Notes under the pieces: model-generated
Databases searched by the model: none
Told to the model about the DNA's origin: nothing
What the model saw: only the letters and a program-made list of their open reading frames with translations
Shown here: positions 26,181 to 34,338 of the stretch, one piece after another
How positions within the stretch are numbered: position 1 is the first letter of the stretch
Layout of the letters: each line of letters opens with the position of its first letter
Assembly (NCBI GenBank): GCA_027023405.1
Contig: JALVVN010000006.1
Coordinates: forward strand, 119,142 to 183,141
DNA: 64,000 nt
Direction of reading: 5' to 3'
Origin: Campylobacterales bacterium
GTDB lineage: Bacteria > Campylobacterota > Campylobacteria > Campylobacterales > QNZT01
Position numbers and translations under genes: made by a program

Positions 26181-26885
26181 CTATTTAATTTCCAAAAGCT
26201 CCATAGGATCGAGCTTGATAGATGGACTCATTGTAAGTGAAAGTGATGCACTTTTAATATACCTACCTTTTGCAGCTGCCGGTTTTTGCTTATTTACACT
26301 TTGCATAAATGCGACAAAGTTTTTTATCAAATCCTCTTTTGAAAAACTCACTTTTCCAATTCCCGCCAATACATTACCGTGTTTATCCACACGATAATTG
26401 ACTTGACCGCCTTTTGCATTTTTCACTGCTTGAGCAACATCCATAGTCACAGTTCCAGTTTTAGGATTTGGCATCAAACCTTTTGGTCCCAGTACTCGCC
26501 CAACTTTACCGATAAGTCCCATCATATCAGGTGTAGCGATCAACACATCAAAGTCGATTTTTCCGGCTTGAATATCATCAATAATCTCAGCACCTCCGGC
26601 CAAATCTGCACCGGCTGCTTTTGCTTCATCCGCTTTTGCATCTTTTGCAACAACTGCAACACGAACGGTTTTTCCTGTACCGGCAGGTAACACAACTGAA
26701 CCTCTGACCATCTGATCTGCATGTCTTGGATCGACATTGAGCTTCAATGAAACTTCTACCGTTTCATCAAATTTCGCAGATTTCAACTCCTGCACCTTTG
26801 CGATCGCCTCTTCGTATGCTACTTGTGCATTCGGATCGATCTTTTTCAATAACTCTTGAAATCGTTTTGATACTTTTTTTGACAT
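26181..26885 (-). CDS. rplA: 50S ribosomal protein L1
   Basis: A 234-aa two-domain protein forming the mobile L1 stalk that helps E-site tRNA leave. The [16 protein letters not shown] motif that contacts 23S rRNA is present, as is the N-terminal [20 protein letters not shown] segment. Gene order rplK-rplA is conserved; in other bacteria L1 represses this pair by binding its mRNA. The gap to rplK is 55 nt. Confidence 0.97.
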   Translation of the reverse strand: MSKKVSKRFQELLKKIDPNAQVAYEEAIAKVQELKSAKFDETVEVSLKLNVDPRHADQMVRGSVVLPAGTGKTVRVAVVAKDAKADEAKAAGADLAGGAEIIDDIQAGKIDFDVLIATPDMMGLIGKVGRVLGPKGLMPNPKTGTVTMDVAQAVKNAKGGQVNYRVDKHGNVLAGIGKVSFSKEDLIKNFVAFMQSVNKQKPAAAKGRYIKSASLSLTMSPSIKLDPMELLEIK

Positions 26886-26940
26886 CTCATTCTCCGCTTA
26901 TTTTGCTTCCACTTTTCTTGCTCCCGTGGTCAGGATATGA

Positions 26941-27366
26941 TTAATCGACTATTTCGATACCCATACTTCTAGCACTACCTGCCAAGATTTTTGCCGCTTG
27001 CTCCGGATCGCTGGTATTGAGATCAGCAATCTTTTGATCGACTACCTGCATGAGCTGCTCTTTGGTTAATTTTCCGACTTTGTTCTTCAGTGGATTATCT
27101 GTACCTTTTTTGATACCTGCTGCTTTCATCAAAAGATCTGCCGCAGGTGGTTGTTTCATCGTAAATGTAAAACTTCTATCTGCATATACGGTAATAACAA
27201 CAGGAATTTTAAAGCCCATTTTATCTTTTGTTTTTTCATTGAATGCTTTACAAAATTCCATAATATTCACACCCTGCTGACCTAATGCCGGACCTACCGG
27301 TGGCGATGGGTTAGCTTGACCAGCTGGTATATGTAACTTGATTTGACCGGTTACTTTCTTTGCCAT
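26941..27366 (-). CDS. rplK: 50S ribosomal protein L11
   Basis: A 141-aa protein beginning [18 protein letters not shown] with the [22 protein letters not shown] motif, the thiostrepton-site protein of the GTPase-associated centre. It is needed for stringent-response activation of RelA-type enzymes. It lies 24 nt after nusG. Confidence 0.97.
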   Translation of the reverse strand: MAKKVTGQIKLHIPAGQANPSPPVGPALGQQGVNIMEFCKAFNEKTKDKMGFKIPVVITVYADRSFTFTMKQPPAADLLMKAAGIKKGTDNPLKNKVGKLTKEQLMQVVDQKIADLNTSDPEQAAKILAGSARSMGIEIVD

Positions 27367-27390
27367 AACTCTTCCTTTTTAGATTTTAAT

Positions 27391-27936
27391 TTAAATAATT
27401 TTTTCGACTTGTGTATAGTTAATCTCTACCGGCGTGCTTCTTCCGAAAATTGATACATTCAGTTTGAGTGTACCGCTGACCATATCATACTCTTCAACGA
27501 CACCTGTAAAGTTTGCAAATGATCCCTCTGTGATACGCACACTCTCATTCACTTCAAAGTAAACTTTTGGTTTTGGCGGTGCTTTTTTCTCAGCTTTTTC
27601 GATTATCACATTGATATCTTTTTCACTCAGCGGCACCGGTTTTTTTGATTCACCAATAAAGCGACTCACTTTCGGCAAAGATTGGATACGATGCCAAATA
27701 TTGGTATCAAGATCAATATGCGCAAACACATAGCCAGGATACAAACTACGAGAAGTAATCTTTTGCTCGCCGTTTTTGACTTCGATTACATCTTCAGTCG
27801 GAACCAAGATTCGCTTAAGTCTCTCCTCTTGTCCAAGCTGATTAAAAATATTTTCAATAGCTGTTTTGACACTTTGCTCACTGCCAGCATGCGTCTGGAT
27901 AGCGTACCACTTGTGATTTGAATTCTCTTCAGACAT
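27391..27936 (-). CDS. nusG: Transcription termination/antitermination protein NusG
   Basis: A 181-aa protein with the NGN domain (WYAIQTHAGSEQSVKTAIE; SLYPGYVFAHID; VSRFIGESKKPVPLSE) and a C-terminal KOW domain (ESVRITEGSFANFTGVVEEYD). It binds the RNA polymerase clamp and links elongation to Rho or ribosomes. It follows secE after 12 nt in the universal secE-nusG-rplK order. Confidence 0.97.
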   Translation of the reverse strand: MSEENSNHKWYAIQTHAGSEQSVKTAIENIFNQLGQEERLKRILVPTEDVIEVKNGEQKITSRSLYPGYVFAHIDLDTNIWHRIQSLPKVSRFIGESKKPVPLSEKDINVIIEKAEKKAPPKPKVYFEVNESVRITEGSFANFTGVVEEYDMVSGTLKLNVSIFGRSTPVEINYTQVEKII

Positions 27937-27948
27937 GTTATAACGCTC

Positions 27949-28128
27949 CTACAATACTGACGACAATGCAAACGACATGATTGCATCTATCAATGCTAAA
28001 AACAGTGAAATCACTGTCACAACTATGAATACAGATATAAAAGCATTTCTAATTTGCTCTTTCGTTGGAAAAATAACTTTAGTTAACTCAGCTCTTGAGT
28101 GACTAATGTAATCTAAAATCTTTTGCAT
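27949..28128 (-). CDS. secE: Preprotein translocase subunit SecE
   Basis: A 59-aa protein: MQKILDYISHSRAELTKVIF, then PTKEQIRNA and one TM helix (about residues 33-53, VFIVVTVISLFLALIDAIM). This is the short single-TM SecE type found outside the enteric bacteria; the amphipathic helix before PTKEQ clamps SecY. It stabilises the SecYEG channel. It sits between tRNA-Trp and nusG, the expected place. Confidence 0.92.
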   Translation of the reverse strand: MQKILDYISHSRAELTKVIFPTKEQIRNAFISVFIVVTVISLFLALIDAIMSFALSSVL

Positions 28129-28146
28129 TTTTATATCCTAATCTTT

Positions 28147-28223
28147 TGGCAGGGCAAGAGGGACTCGAACCCCCAACCATCGGATTTGGAATCCGGCGCT
28201 CTACCAATTGGAGCTATTGCCCT
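28147..28223 (-). tRNA. tRNA-Trp (anticodon CCA)
   Basis: A 77-nt cloverleaf with encoded CCA. Acceptor AGGGCAA/TTGCCCT, anticodon stem CCGGA/TCCGA with loop TTCCAAA (anticodon CCA), T arm GGGGG-TTCGAGT-CCCTC. It lies between rpmG and secE and is probably processed from the same transcript. Confidence 0.95.
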
Positions 28224-28288
28224 ATAAATAAAAGCGCACAAAGATCTTTGGCTTTGTGCGCTTATCTCCTCTATTACGGAAAACAGAG

Positions 28289-28447
28289 TTAGCTTTTTAA
28301 CTTGACCTCTTTATGAAGTGTTCTCTTTTTGAGTCTTGGAGAATATTTCATCAACTCCAACTTCTCGGTCATTGTCTTTGAATTTTTTGTAGTTGTATAG
28401 TTTATATCACCAGACTCACTACATTTCAAGCCTATTTTTACTGTCAT
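28289..28447 (-). CDS. rpmG: 50S ribosomal protein L33
   Basis: A 52-aa protein starting [20 protein letters not shown] and ending [14 protein letters not shown]. Only one cysteine is present, so this is the zinc-free (C-minus) form; no CxxC pairs for Zn binding. It lies between tuf and tRNA-Trp, a placement conserved in many bacteria outside the gamma group. Confidence 0.93.
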   Translation of the reverse strand: MTVKIGLKCSESGDINYTTTKNSKTMTEKLELMKYSPRLKKRTLHKEVKLKS

Positions 28448-28496
28448 ATCTTATACCTTATTATATGCCATCTAAGAGATAAACTCTTAGATACAA

Positions 28497-29696
28497 TTAT
28501 TCGATGATGCTTGAAACAACACCGGCACCGACTGTTCTACCACCCTCACGGATCGCAAAACGAGTTCCCTCTTCCATTGCGATTGGCGCGATAAGCTCAA
28601 CAGTGATTTTAACATTATCACCAGGCATAACCATCTCTGTACCCTCAGGGAGTGTGATAGAACCGGTGACATCTGTTGTTCGTACATAGAATTGAGGTCT
28701 ATAGTTATTGAAGAAAGGAGTGTGTCGTCCACCTTCCTCTTTACTTAGTACATAGATCTCAGCTGTAAACTTAGTGTGAGGAGTGATTGAACCTGGTTTA
28801 CAAAGAACCATACCTCTCTCGATCTCCTCTTTCTTTGTACCACGAAGCAAGATACCGCAGTTATCACCCGCTTCACCTTGATCCATCTCTTTTCTAAACA
28901 TCTCAACACCAGTTACAGTTGTTTTTTGAGTATCTTTGATACCAACGATCTCGATCTCATCTCCAACTTTAACAACACCTCTCTCGATTCTACCAGTAGC
29001 AACTGTACCACGACCTGAGATTGAGAATACATCCTCTACAGGCATCAAGAAATCTTTGTCAGTATCTCTTTCCGGAGTAGGGATATACTCATCAACTGTC
29101 TTCATAAGTTCAAGAACTTTTTCTCCCCACTCACCGACTTTTCCCTCTTTTGCCTCTTCAAGTGCTTTAAGCGCTGAACCGGCTGTGATAGGAGTATCAT
29201 CACCTGGGAATTCGTACTCGTCAAGCAATTCACGAATCTCCATCTCAACAAGTTCAAGAAGCTCTTCATCATCTACCATATCTTGTTTATTCATAAATAC
29301 AACAATATAAGGTACACCGACTTGTCTTGAAAGTAGAATATGTTCTCGTGTTTGAGGCATTGGACCATCAGCTGCACTAACAACCAAGATTGCACCGTCC
29401 ATTTGCGCCGCACCGGTAATCATGTTTTTTACATAGTCGGCGTGACCTGGACAATCCACATGCGCGTAGTGACGATTTTCAGTCTCATACTCAATATGAG
29501 ATGTCGCGATGGTAATTCCTCTCTCTTTCTCTTCAGGAGCATTATCGATACCGTCGTAATCTTTAAGCTCTGCAAGACCTTTCGTCGCTAGAACCGCTGA
29601 TATAGCCGCTGTAAGCGTAGTTTTACCGTGGTCAACATGACCGATGGTTCCAATGTTAACATGAGGTTTACTTCTGTCAAACTTTTCTTTTGCCAT
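28497..29696 (-). CDS. tuf: Elongation factor Tu
   Basis: A 399-aa GTPase delivering aminoacyl-tRNA to the ribosome. G1 [15 protein letters not shown]3 [13 protein letters not shown]4 NKQD. The start used is the ATG at 29696 ([16 protein letters not shown]) behind GGAGAG rather than an ATG four codons earlier. It follows tRNA-Thr(GGT), so the tRNA cluster and tuf share a transcript, as in the thrU-tyrU-glyT-thrT-tufB operon of E. coli. Confidence 0.97.
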   Translation of the reverse strand: MAKEKFDRSKPHVNIGTIGHVDHGKTTLTAAISAVLATKGLAELKDYDGIDNAPEEKERGITIATSHIEYETENRHYAHVDCPGHADYVKNMITGAAQMDGAILVVSAADGPMPQTREHILLSRQVGVPYIVVFMNKQDMVDDEELLELVEMEIRELLDEYEFPGDDTPITAGSALKALEEAKEGKVGEWGEKVLELMKTVDEYIPTPERDTDKDFLMPVEDVFSISGRGTVATGRIERGVVKVGDEIEIVGIKDTQKTTVTGVEMFRKEMDQGEAGDNCGILLRGTKKEEIERGMVLCKPGSITPHTKFTAEIYVLSKEEGGRHTPFFNNYRPQFYVRTTDVTGSITLPEGTEMVMPGDNVKITVELIAPIAMEEGTRFAIREGGRTVGAGVVSSIIE

Positions 29697-29826
29697 TGTT
29701 CTCTCCAATTTTAAAATTTATTCATAACTAATCTAGTCAAAGCTTCTATGCGTCATGACATAGAACATCAAAAAATCTCTCTTTATCTGATCTTCTATGC
29801 CATGGTCTCTTTGGCTAGAACCTAAA

Positions 29827-29902
<76 letters not shown>

Positions 29903-30061
29903 AAGAATTTCACTCATAGCATCAAACAAACAATATTTTAACTAAAAATGATTTAAACTCAAAAGTGTCTTAAAATACTATTTCATCACTCTCGCAAGTG
30001 CATAGAAGTGAACTCTATTTTAAAGTTTTTTATAGTAAGTAAAGACAGCTCCCAGTTTAAA

Positions 30062-30138
30062 TGGAGCGGGAAACCGGACTCGAACCGGCGACCCTCAGCT
30101 TGGAAGGCTGACGCTCTAGCCAACTGAGCTATTCCCGC
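30062..30138 (-). tRNA. tRNA-Gly (anticodon TCC)
   Basis: A 77-nt cloverleaf with encoded CCA; acceptor GCGGGAA/TTCCCGC, anticodon stem TCAGC/GCTGA with loop CTTCCAA. Third tRNA of the cluster, matching glyT in order. Confidence 0.95.
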
Positions 30139-30160
30139 ATCTAACTTCAAAAGAAGTCCG

Positions 30161-30245
30161 TGGTGGTGAGTGGAGGATTCGAACCTCCGAAGGCTAAGCC
30201 AGCAGATTTACAGTCTGCCCTCGTTGACCGCTTGAGTAACTCACC
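30161..30245 (-). tRNA. tRNA-Tyr (anticodon GTA)
   Basis: An 85-nt class II tRNA with a long variable arm and encoded CCA; anticodon stem GCAGA/TCTGC with loop CTGTAAA. Second of the cluster. Confidence 0.95.
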
Positions 30246-30291
30246 ATGTTTTTCCACATATCATTTCTGGTCAAACACTGATTTCAAAAAA

Positions 30292-30367
<76 letters not shown>

Positions 30368-30386
30368 ACACATTTTGTGAGCCGTG

Positions 30387-30415
30387 ATTATACAGACATT
30401 TGTTTTAAAAGTCAA
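30387..30415 (-). promoter_or_regulatory. Strong sigma70 promoter of the tRNA-tuf superoperon
   Basis: On the - strand, TTGACT (30410-30415), 17-nt spacer, TATAAT (30387-30392), about 20 nt before tRNA-Thr(TGT). Near-consensus on both hexamers, unusual for this phylum and suited to a stable-RNA and translation operon. Confidence 0.85.
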
Positions 30416-30580
30416 GGGTTTTTAGAAAAAATTTCAACTTTTCTCAAACTTTGGAAATTTTATCCTGTTCTTTTATAATTTCTTTCAATTATAATTGTAC
30501 ATTGATACTATTACTGACTACTATTTAATCTCTAAATGCCTAATAATTAATCAATATACTGGCTATTTTCAATGACTTCC

Positions 30581-30594
30581 TTGATCCGGATCAA
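30581..30594. promoter_or_regulatory. CRP/FNR-family box upstream of the gNOR-like operon
   Basis: TTGATCCGGATCAA is a perfect dyad of the TTGAT-N4-ATCAA type bound by FNR, DNR, NNR and NssR-like regulators. Its centre lies about 32 nt before a TACTAT that could be the -10 hexamer, the spacing of a class II activated promoter. The gene start is 58 nt downstream. The remainder of the 30368-30652 gap holds the opposing tRNA promoter and AT-rich sequence, with no gene visible. Confidence 0.7.
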
Positions 30595-30652
30595 GAGAAT
30601 TTCTTTCCAATATATTACTATCTTCACTATATAAATTATTAAAGGAGTATCT

Positions 30653-31270
30653 ATGTTTCAAACATCGTTGGAGCTACTCAAGTTCCACAATGTAGCCTAT
30701 ACAATCTATGCGCTTTTGATTATTTCGATCATCGCATGGTTCGGTATTAATCTCGTCCGAAAAGAGAAGGTCAAATCGATCGTTCGAATTCCCTTTTACG
30801 GATATATCGCCTTTTTAGTTGCAGGAGGTGTCGGGCACCATATCTTTACTTACAACACCATTCCATGGGTTGAGCAAGATATCAAACGCCACGATATCAA
30901 AGCCGATAAAAGCTTTCAGATAGAAGTGAACAACCATCAATGGAAGCTCCCCTCTCAAACTATGGTGATTAACCAAGGTGAAAAAGTCAAGTTTCATGTT
31001 AAAAGTGACGATCTCACCTACGGATTCGGGCTCTTTAGAAAAGATGGCACGATGGCATTTCAAATGCAGGTCGTACCAAAGCATGATAATATGATCCTAT
31101 GGACTTTCAATGAGTGCGGTCATTTTGATCTTACCTCTACTGAATACTCAGGTCCGAGGCAATATGATGAAAAAACAGGCAAAGATTTGATGTTTGTCAA
31201 AGATGCCGTCGAAGTTAAATGCAATGACAAAATCGCAATGAACGATAAAGGAGTCAAACATGCAGAATAA
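30653..31270 (+). CDS. Heme-copper oxidoreductase subunit II-like protein without a CuA site
   Basis: A 205-aa protein with two TM helices (about residues 14-34 and 47-65) and a periplasmic cupredoxin-like domain (FQIEVNNHQWKLPSQ to the C-terminus). In oxidase subunit II the CuA loop reads CxExC-G-x-x-H; here the matching stretch is STEYSGPRQ, with Ser, Ser and Gln replacing Cys, Cys and His, so CuA binding should be lost. It overlaps the catalytic subunit by 11 nt and shares its FNR-type promoter. Taken with the partner, I read it as the small subunit of a gNOR-type nitric oxide reductase. The alternative is a degenerate terminal oxidase subunit. Confidence 0.7.
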   Translation: MFQTSLELLKFHNVAYTIYALLIISIIAWFGINLVRKEKVKSIVRIPFYGYIAFLVAGGVGHHIFTYNTIPWVEQDIKRHDIKADKSFQIEVNNHQWKLPSQTMVINQGEKVKFHVKSDDLTYGFGLFRKDGTMAFQMQVVPKHDNMILWTFNECGHFDLTSTEYSGPRQYDEKTGKDLMFVKDAVEVKCNDKIAMNDKGVKHAE

Positions 31271-32942
31271 AGGCTTTGTCAATACCCTCATCAATGGAAC
31301 TAACTTTGATCCCGATCAACTTTCCGCACTTCAAAAAGTAACTCTCCGTGCCGTTGTGATGAGTTTTCTCTTTTTTGGTCTTGTTGCAATTGAAGGAATG
31401 ATCATGCGTGTGGTACAAGCTGACGGTATTACCAATCATATCTTACCTAAAATGTTCGGAATACCTGAGCACTACTTCTCTATCATGACCGTGCACCCGA
31501 TTGTCGGTATCTTCGGTTCAACCTATCAGCTGGTCTTTGCGGCATTTATGTTTTTGGTACCCTACTTGACCAAAAAACCGCTTTATAGTGTCAAACTTGC
31601 CAACTTTGTATGGTTGAGCATTACGATCGGTACCGCTTTGGCGTGGATCGCCGGATTTATTTGGCACTATGCCCCACTTTACACGCTCTACTGGCCACTA
31701 CCGGCGGATGTTAGACAGTTTAGCATCGTCGGCGGGTTTGTTTTTATCATCGGTGTGGCACTCATCATGATCGGTACACTCGGTTTTATCTACAATATCT
31801 ACGCGACCATCTTCGCACGCGTCGGTATACACAAAGATAAAACGATGAAGGAGCTTCTGATCTCCGGCTTTGGAATCGACGGTCTTTTGAATCTCATCTA
31901 TAAACTCTTAGGCAAGCAACCCTACTCCAAAGAGCCTGCACTCTCTCTGCCCGTCGTCGCGATCTTTCGCGGTACGGTCGATACCTTCTTGGATGCGATT
32001 GTCATTTTGGGTGCGGGAATCTTGGTCTTGGTCTATCTCATCGCCCATGTCGGAGGTTTTGGATGGGATGTGCACGCGGTCGATTCGCTACTATATAAAA
32101 ACTTCTTTTGGTGGGGACTTGATCTCGTTGCGGACGGTTTAGTACTCATCTATGTCGCGGGAAGTTGGTATCTACTCGCGACGATCATCACCGGTCAAAA
32201 GCTCTTTATGGAGAATGTCGCTAGAGCCGCTCTGCTCTTAGAACTCTTTGTTTCATGGATGGTATGGTCTCACCACCTCTTGGCGGATCAACCTCAACCT
32301 GAGATGATGAAACTCGTATCGGGTGAAATGGTCACGGCATTTGAGCTACTCACTCAAGGGTTGGCACTCTTTATCACACTTGTCACACTTTGGAAAGCAC
32401 GACCGCTCAAAATGACACCGCCACTTGCTTATCTTTTAGGTGGATTGGTAGGATTCGGTCTTGCGGTACCTGCGGGGATCATTCAAGCCGATATGGGGCT
32501 CAACCGTGTCCTTCACAACACCCAATGGATCAGCTTCGCACACTTTCATATCGCACTCATCGTCGGTCTCTATATGACGCTTTATAGTGCCCTCTATGTC
32601 CTTTGGCCTCTTGTCACCAACAATACCAAACTCTTCAGTAAAAAACTGACTTGGATACACTTCTGGCTCTATCTAATCGGTGGTGTCGGTATGGGTGCAT
32701 TTGCCGGAATGGCGGGTCTTGACGGTATGCTTCGACGACACCTCTATGTCAACGGTGAGTTTAACACTTGGATGGTACTAGCAGCGATTTTCGGTATGAT
32801 GGTGCTGATTGCTTGGTTCATTTTTCTATTCAACATCATTATGAGTGTCGGGCTCAAAGGCTTGATCGGTATTTTCAAACCAGCTAAAAATGATATTGCC
32901 AGCTACGGTATCGAAGAGACACCGGCAGCAACAAAGGCATAA
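31260..32942 (+). CDS. Divergent heme-copper oxidoreductase catalytic subunit, probable gNOR-type NO reductase
   Basis: A 560-aa polytopic protein with about 12-14 TM helices. Heme ligands are present: His79 (TVHPIVG) and His428/His430 (AHFHIALIVG). The His pair for the active-site metal is His338-His339 (VWSHHLL). The helix VI motif reads WWGLDLVADG where cytochrome c NO reductase has WWVVHLWVEG, so the third metal ligand His is Asp288 and the conserved Glu is Asp292. The Tyr of oxidases is missing. From memory, an Asp in place of this His marks the gNOR group of Sulfurimonas and relatives. Proposed role: reduce NO to N2O in the inner membrane, downstream of nitrate and nitrite reduction. 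Confidence 0.72.
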   Translation: MQNKGFVNTLINGTNFDPDQLSALQKVTLRAVVMSFLFFGLVAIEGMIMRVVQADGITNHILPKMFGIPEHYFSIMTVHPIVGIFGSTYQLVFAAFMFLVPYLTKKPLYSVKLANFVWLSITIGTALAWIAGFIWHYAPLYTLYWPLPADVRQFSIVGGFVFIIGVALIMIGTLGFIYNIYATIFARVGIHKDKTMKELLISGFGIDGLLNLIYKLLGKQPYSKEPALSLPVVAIFRGTVDTFLDAIVILGAGILVLVYLIAHVGGFGWDVHAVDSLLYKNFFWWGLDLVADGLVLIYVAGSWYLLATIITGQKLFMENVARAALLLELFVSWMVWSHHLLADQPQPEMMKLVSGEMVTAFELLTQGLALFITLVTLWKARPLKMTPPLAYLLGGLVGFGLAVPAGIIQADMGLNRVLHNTQWISFAHFHIALIVGLYMTLYSALYVLWPLVTNNTKLFSKKLTWIHFWLYLIGGVGMGAFAGMAGLDGMLRRHLYVNGEFNTWMVLAAIFGMMVLIAWFIFLFNIIMSVGLKGLIGIFKPAKNDIASYGIEETPAATKA

Positions 32943-32945
32943 ACC

Positions 32946-33551
32946 TTGATCTCCTTAGATCGGGTCGCCGGGGAGATAAAGCATATCGGCTTTTATGATA
33001 TGCTTTATCAAGATATCAAAGATGCACTAGAGGATCAAGATCCCCCGCTTGACGCGATTAAAACACTCCTCCAAAAAGAGCCACACTTCTTAGAAGAGTA
33101 CAAACAACTCAATGTCGAGTACAACATCAGCAACATTCACATCCGTGACATCGATCTGACAAAAGTTCCCCAAGAGTGCCATCAAGAGGCGACTCAGATC
33201 AACCAAAACCTCAAAACACTCCGAGAGATCGAAAAATATACACTTGATTTTGAAAAAAGCTCCTTTTTGGTGATCCTCTTTTCTGTTGAGTTCTTCGTCC
33301 TCTTCTCGGTGCAATATTTTATCGTACTCCTGAGCCTCAAAGCATACCAATGGTATATCTACGGACTCTTTCTCTCTTCAATTCTCATCGCATGGTGGTA
33401 TGCGAAAAAAGAGCAGAAAAAATATTCAGAAGAGAAAAAACGATTTGATTCACTCTATCAAGATACTCGAAAATCTCTTCATGATTTAGCAAAAAAAGGG
33501 TGTATTGACTATGATGCGCTCATCATTCAGGAGTGCGAGGAGCATATCTAA
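32946..33551 (+). CDS. Two-TM hypothetical protein in the gNOR-like operon
   Basis: A 201-aa protein from a TTG at 32946, 3 nt after the catalytic subunit stop; an ATG 19 codons later (MLYQDIKDALED) is an alternative because no clear Shine-Dalgarno precedes the TTG. A charged N-terminal half is followed by two TM helices (about residues 105-130 and 134-153) and a coiled, Lys/Glu-rich C-terminal cytoplasmic segment. No known domain recognised. Tight spacing suggests an assembly or accessory role for the oxidoreductase, but this is inferred from position only. Confidence 0.55.
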   Translation: MISLDRVAGEIKHIGFYDMLYQDIKDALEDQDPPLDAIKTLLQKEPHFLEEYKQLNVEYNISNIHIRDIDLTKVPQECHQEATQINQNLKTLREIEKYTLDFEKSSFLVILFSVEFFVLFSVQYFIVLLSLKAYQWYIYGLFLSSILIAWWYAKKEQKKYSEEKKRFDSLYQDTRKSLHDLAKKGCIDYDALIIQECEEHI

Positions 33552-33574
33552 GAGGTTATTTTATAATCTCTTAG
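33548..33574 (+). terminator. Hairpin terminating the gNOR-like operon
   Basis: CTAAGAGGTTAT and ATAATCTCTTAG pair over 12 positions (one G-U) around a 3-nt loop, starting at the stop codon of the upstream gene. No strong U tract follows on the + strand; it lies between convergent genes and may act in both directions. Confidence 0.5.
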
Positions 33575-33607
33575 ATCTTATACTTCAAAACACTCTCCAT
33601 CCTTGCC

Positions 33608-34000
33608 CTATTGAGGTCTAAAAATCTCCATATCCAATCCCTTGATCACCTTGTAGTGTTTATCATTTGCAGTAATGAGGGTCAAGCCATGATGGATTGC
33701 GGTCGCTCCTATGAGTGCATCTGCCAACTGCATCGAGTGACTCAAAAAATACTCCTCTACATAAAAGAGTGCTTTTGCAGAAATCTCTTCACTGACATAG
33801 AGTGTTTTTACATCCCAATTTTGGAGCGTATTTCGTAAAATTTTTAACTCATTCTTATTTCGCAACCCCTGAACAAGCTCCATATAAGTTACGGAAGAGA
33901 TACAAAAACCGTTAAAAGCGTGTATCAGTTCATAAGCATTTTGATCGCCACGCATATACCAGATCAACACATCAGTATCGACAAGTCTCTCACAAATCAA
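33608..34000 (-). CDS. VapC-family PIN toxin
   Basis: A 130-aa PIN ribonuclease with all four acidic metal-site positions in place: DTDVLIWYMRG, TYMELVQG, MQLADALIGATAI and LITANDKHY. VapC toxins cut tRNA or rRNA. It overlaps the upstream antitoxin gene by 11 nt. This is the third of four toxin/antitoxin modules in the window and is unrelated in close detail to the PIN proteins at 12519 and 62161. Confidence 0.88.
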   Translation of the reverse strand: MICERLVDTDVLIWYMRGDQNAYELIHAFNGFCISSVTYMELVQGLRNKNELKILRNTLQNWDVKTLYVSEEISAKALFYVEEYFLSHSMQLADALIGATAIHHGLTLITANDKHYKVIKGLDMEIFRPQ

Positions 34001-34235
34001 ATTTGCGCCCTTCTCGCAACTCTCTTATATGTGTATCAACATCATTATCCATATCGCTCCATATAGCAAAAAGCTGATCATTGCCACCTCTGTCACCTTT
34101 ATCATCTTTTTCAGTATAAGGTATGAGCTTCGCCTTGGGTTTACCTCGATAGGTGATAATGATACTCTCTTTTTTACTAAGCACATCGAAGAGCATCGAG
34201 ATCTTAAATCGTAAATCTTTTGCAGAGACAATCAT
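33990..34235 (-). CDS. Phd/YefM-family antitoxin
   Basis: An 81-aa protein, MIVSAKDLRFKISMLFDVLS, followed by IIITYRGKPKAKLIPY, the Phd/YefM DNA-binding fold. The C-terminal acidic tail (SDMDNDVDTHIRELREG) should bind the PIN toxin. Ribosome-binding site AAAGGAGC precedes the ATG. It is probably autorepressed through the palindrome at 34257-34273. Confidence 0.82.
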   Translation of the reverse strand: MIVSAKDLRFKISMLFDVLSKKESIIITYRGKPKAKLIPYTEKDDKGDRGGNDQLFAIWSDMDNDVDTHIRELREGRKFDL

Positions 34236-34256
34236 AGAAGCTCCTTTTTAGAAGTT

Positions 34257-34273
34257 TATACTTGGATTGTATA
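34257..34273. promoter_or_regulatory. Probable operator of the Phd-VapC module
   Basis: TATAC-N7-GTATA inverted repeat, 22 nt upstream of the antitoxin ATG; short arms, read by eye. The rest of the 34236-34338 gap shows nothing else. Confidence 0.4.
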
Positions 34274-34338
34274 TTTAATTAATTTAAAGGCTACTGAAAT
34301 AACTATTGCTACATCAATAAATATCCCCTTGCCCTTTG

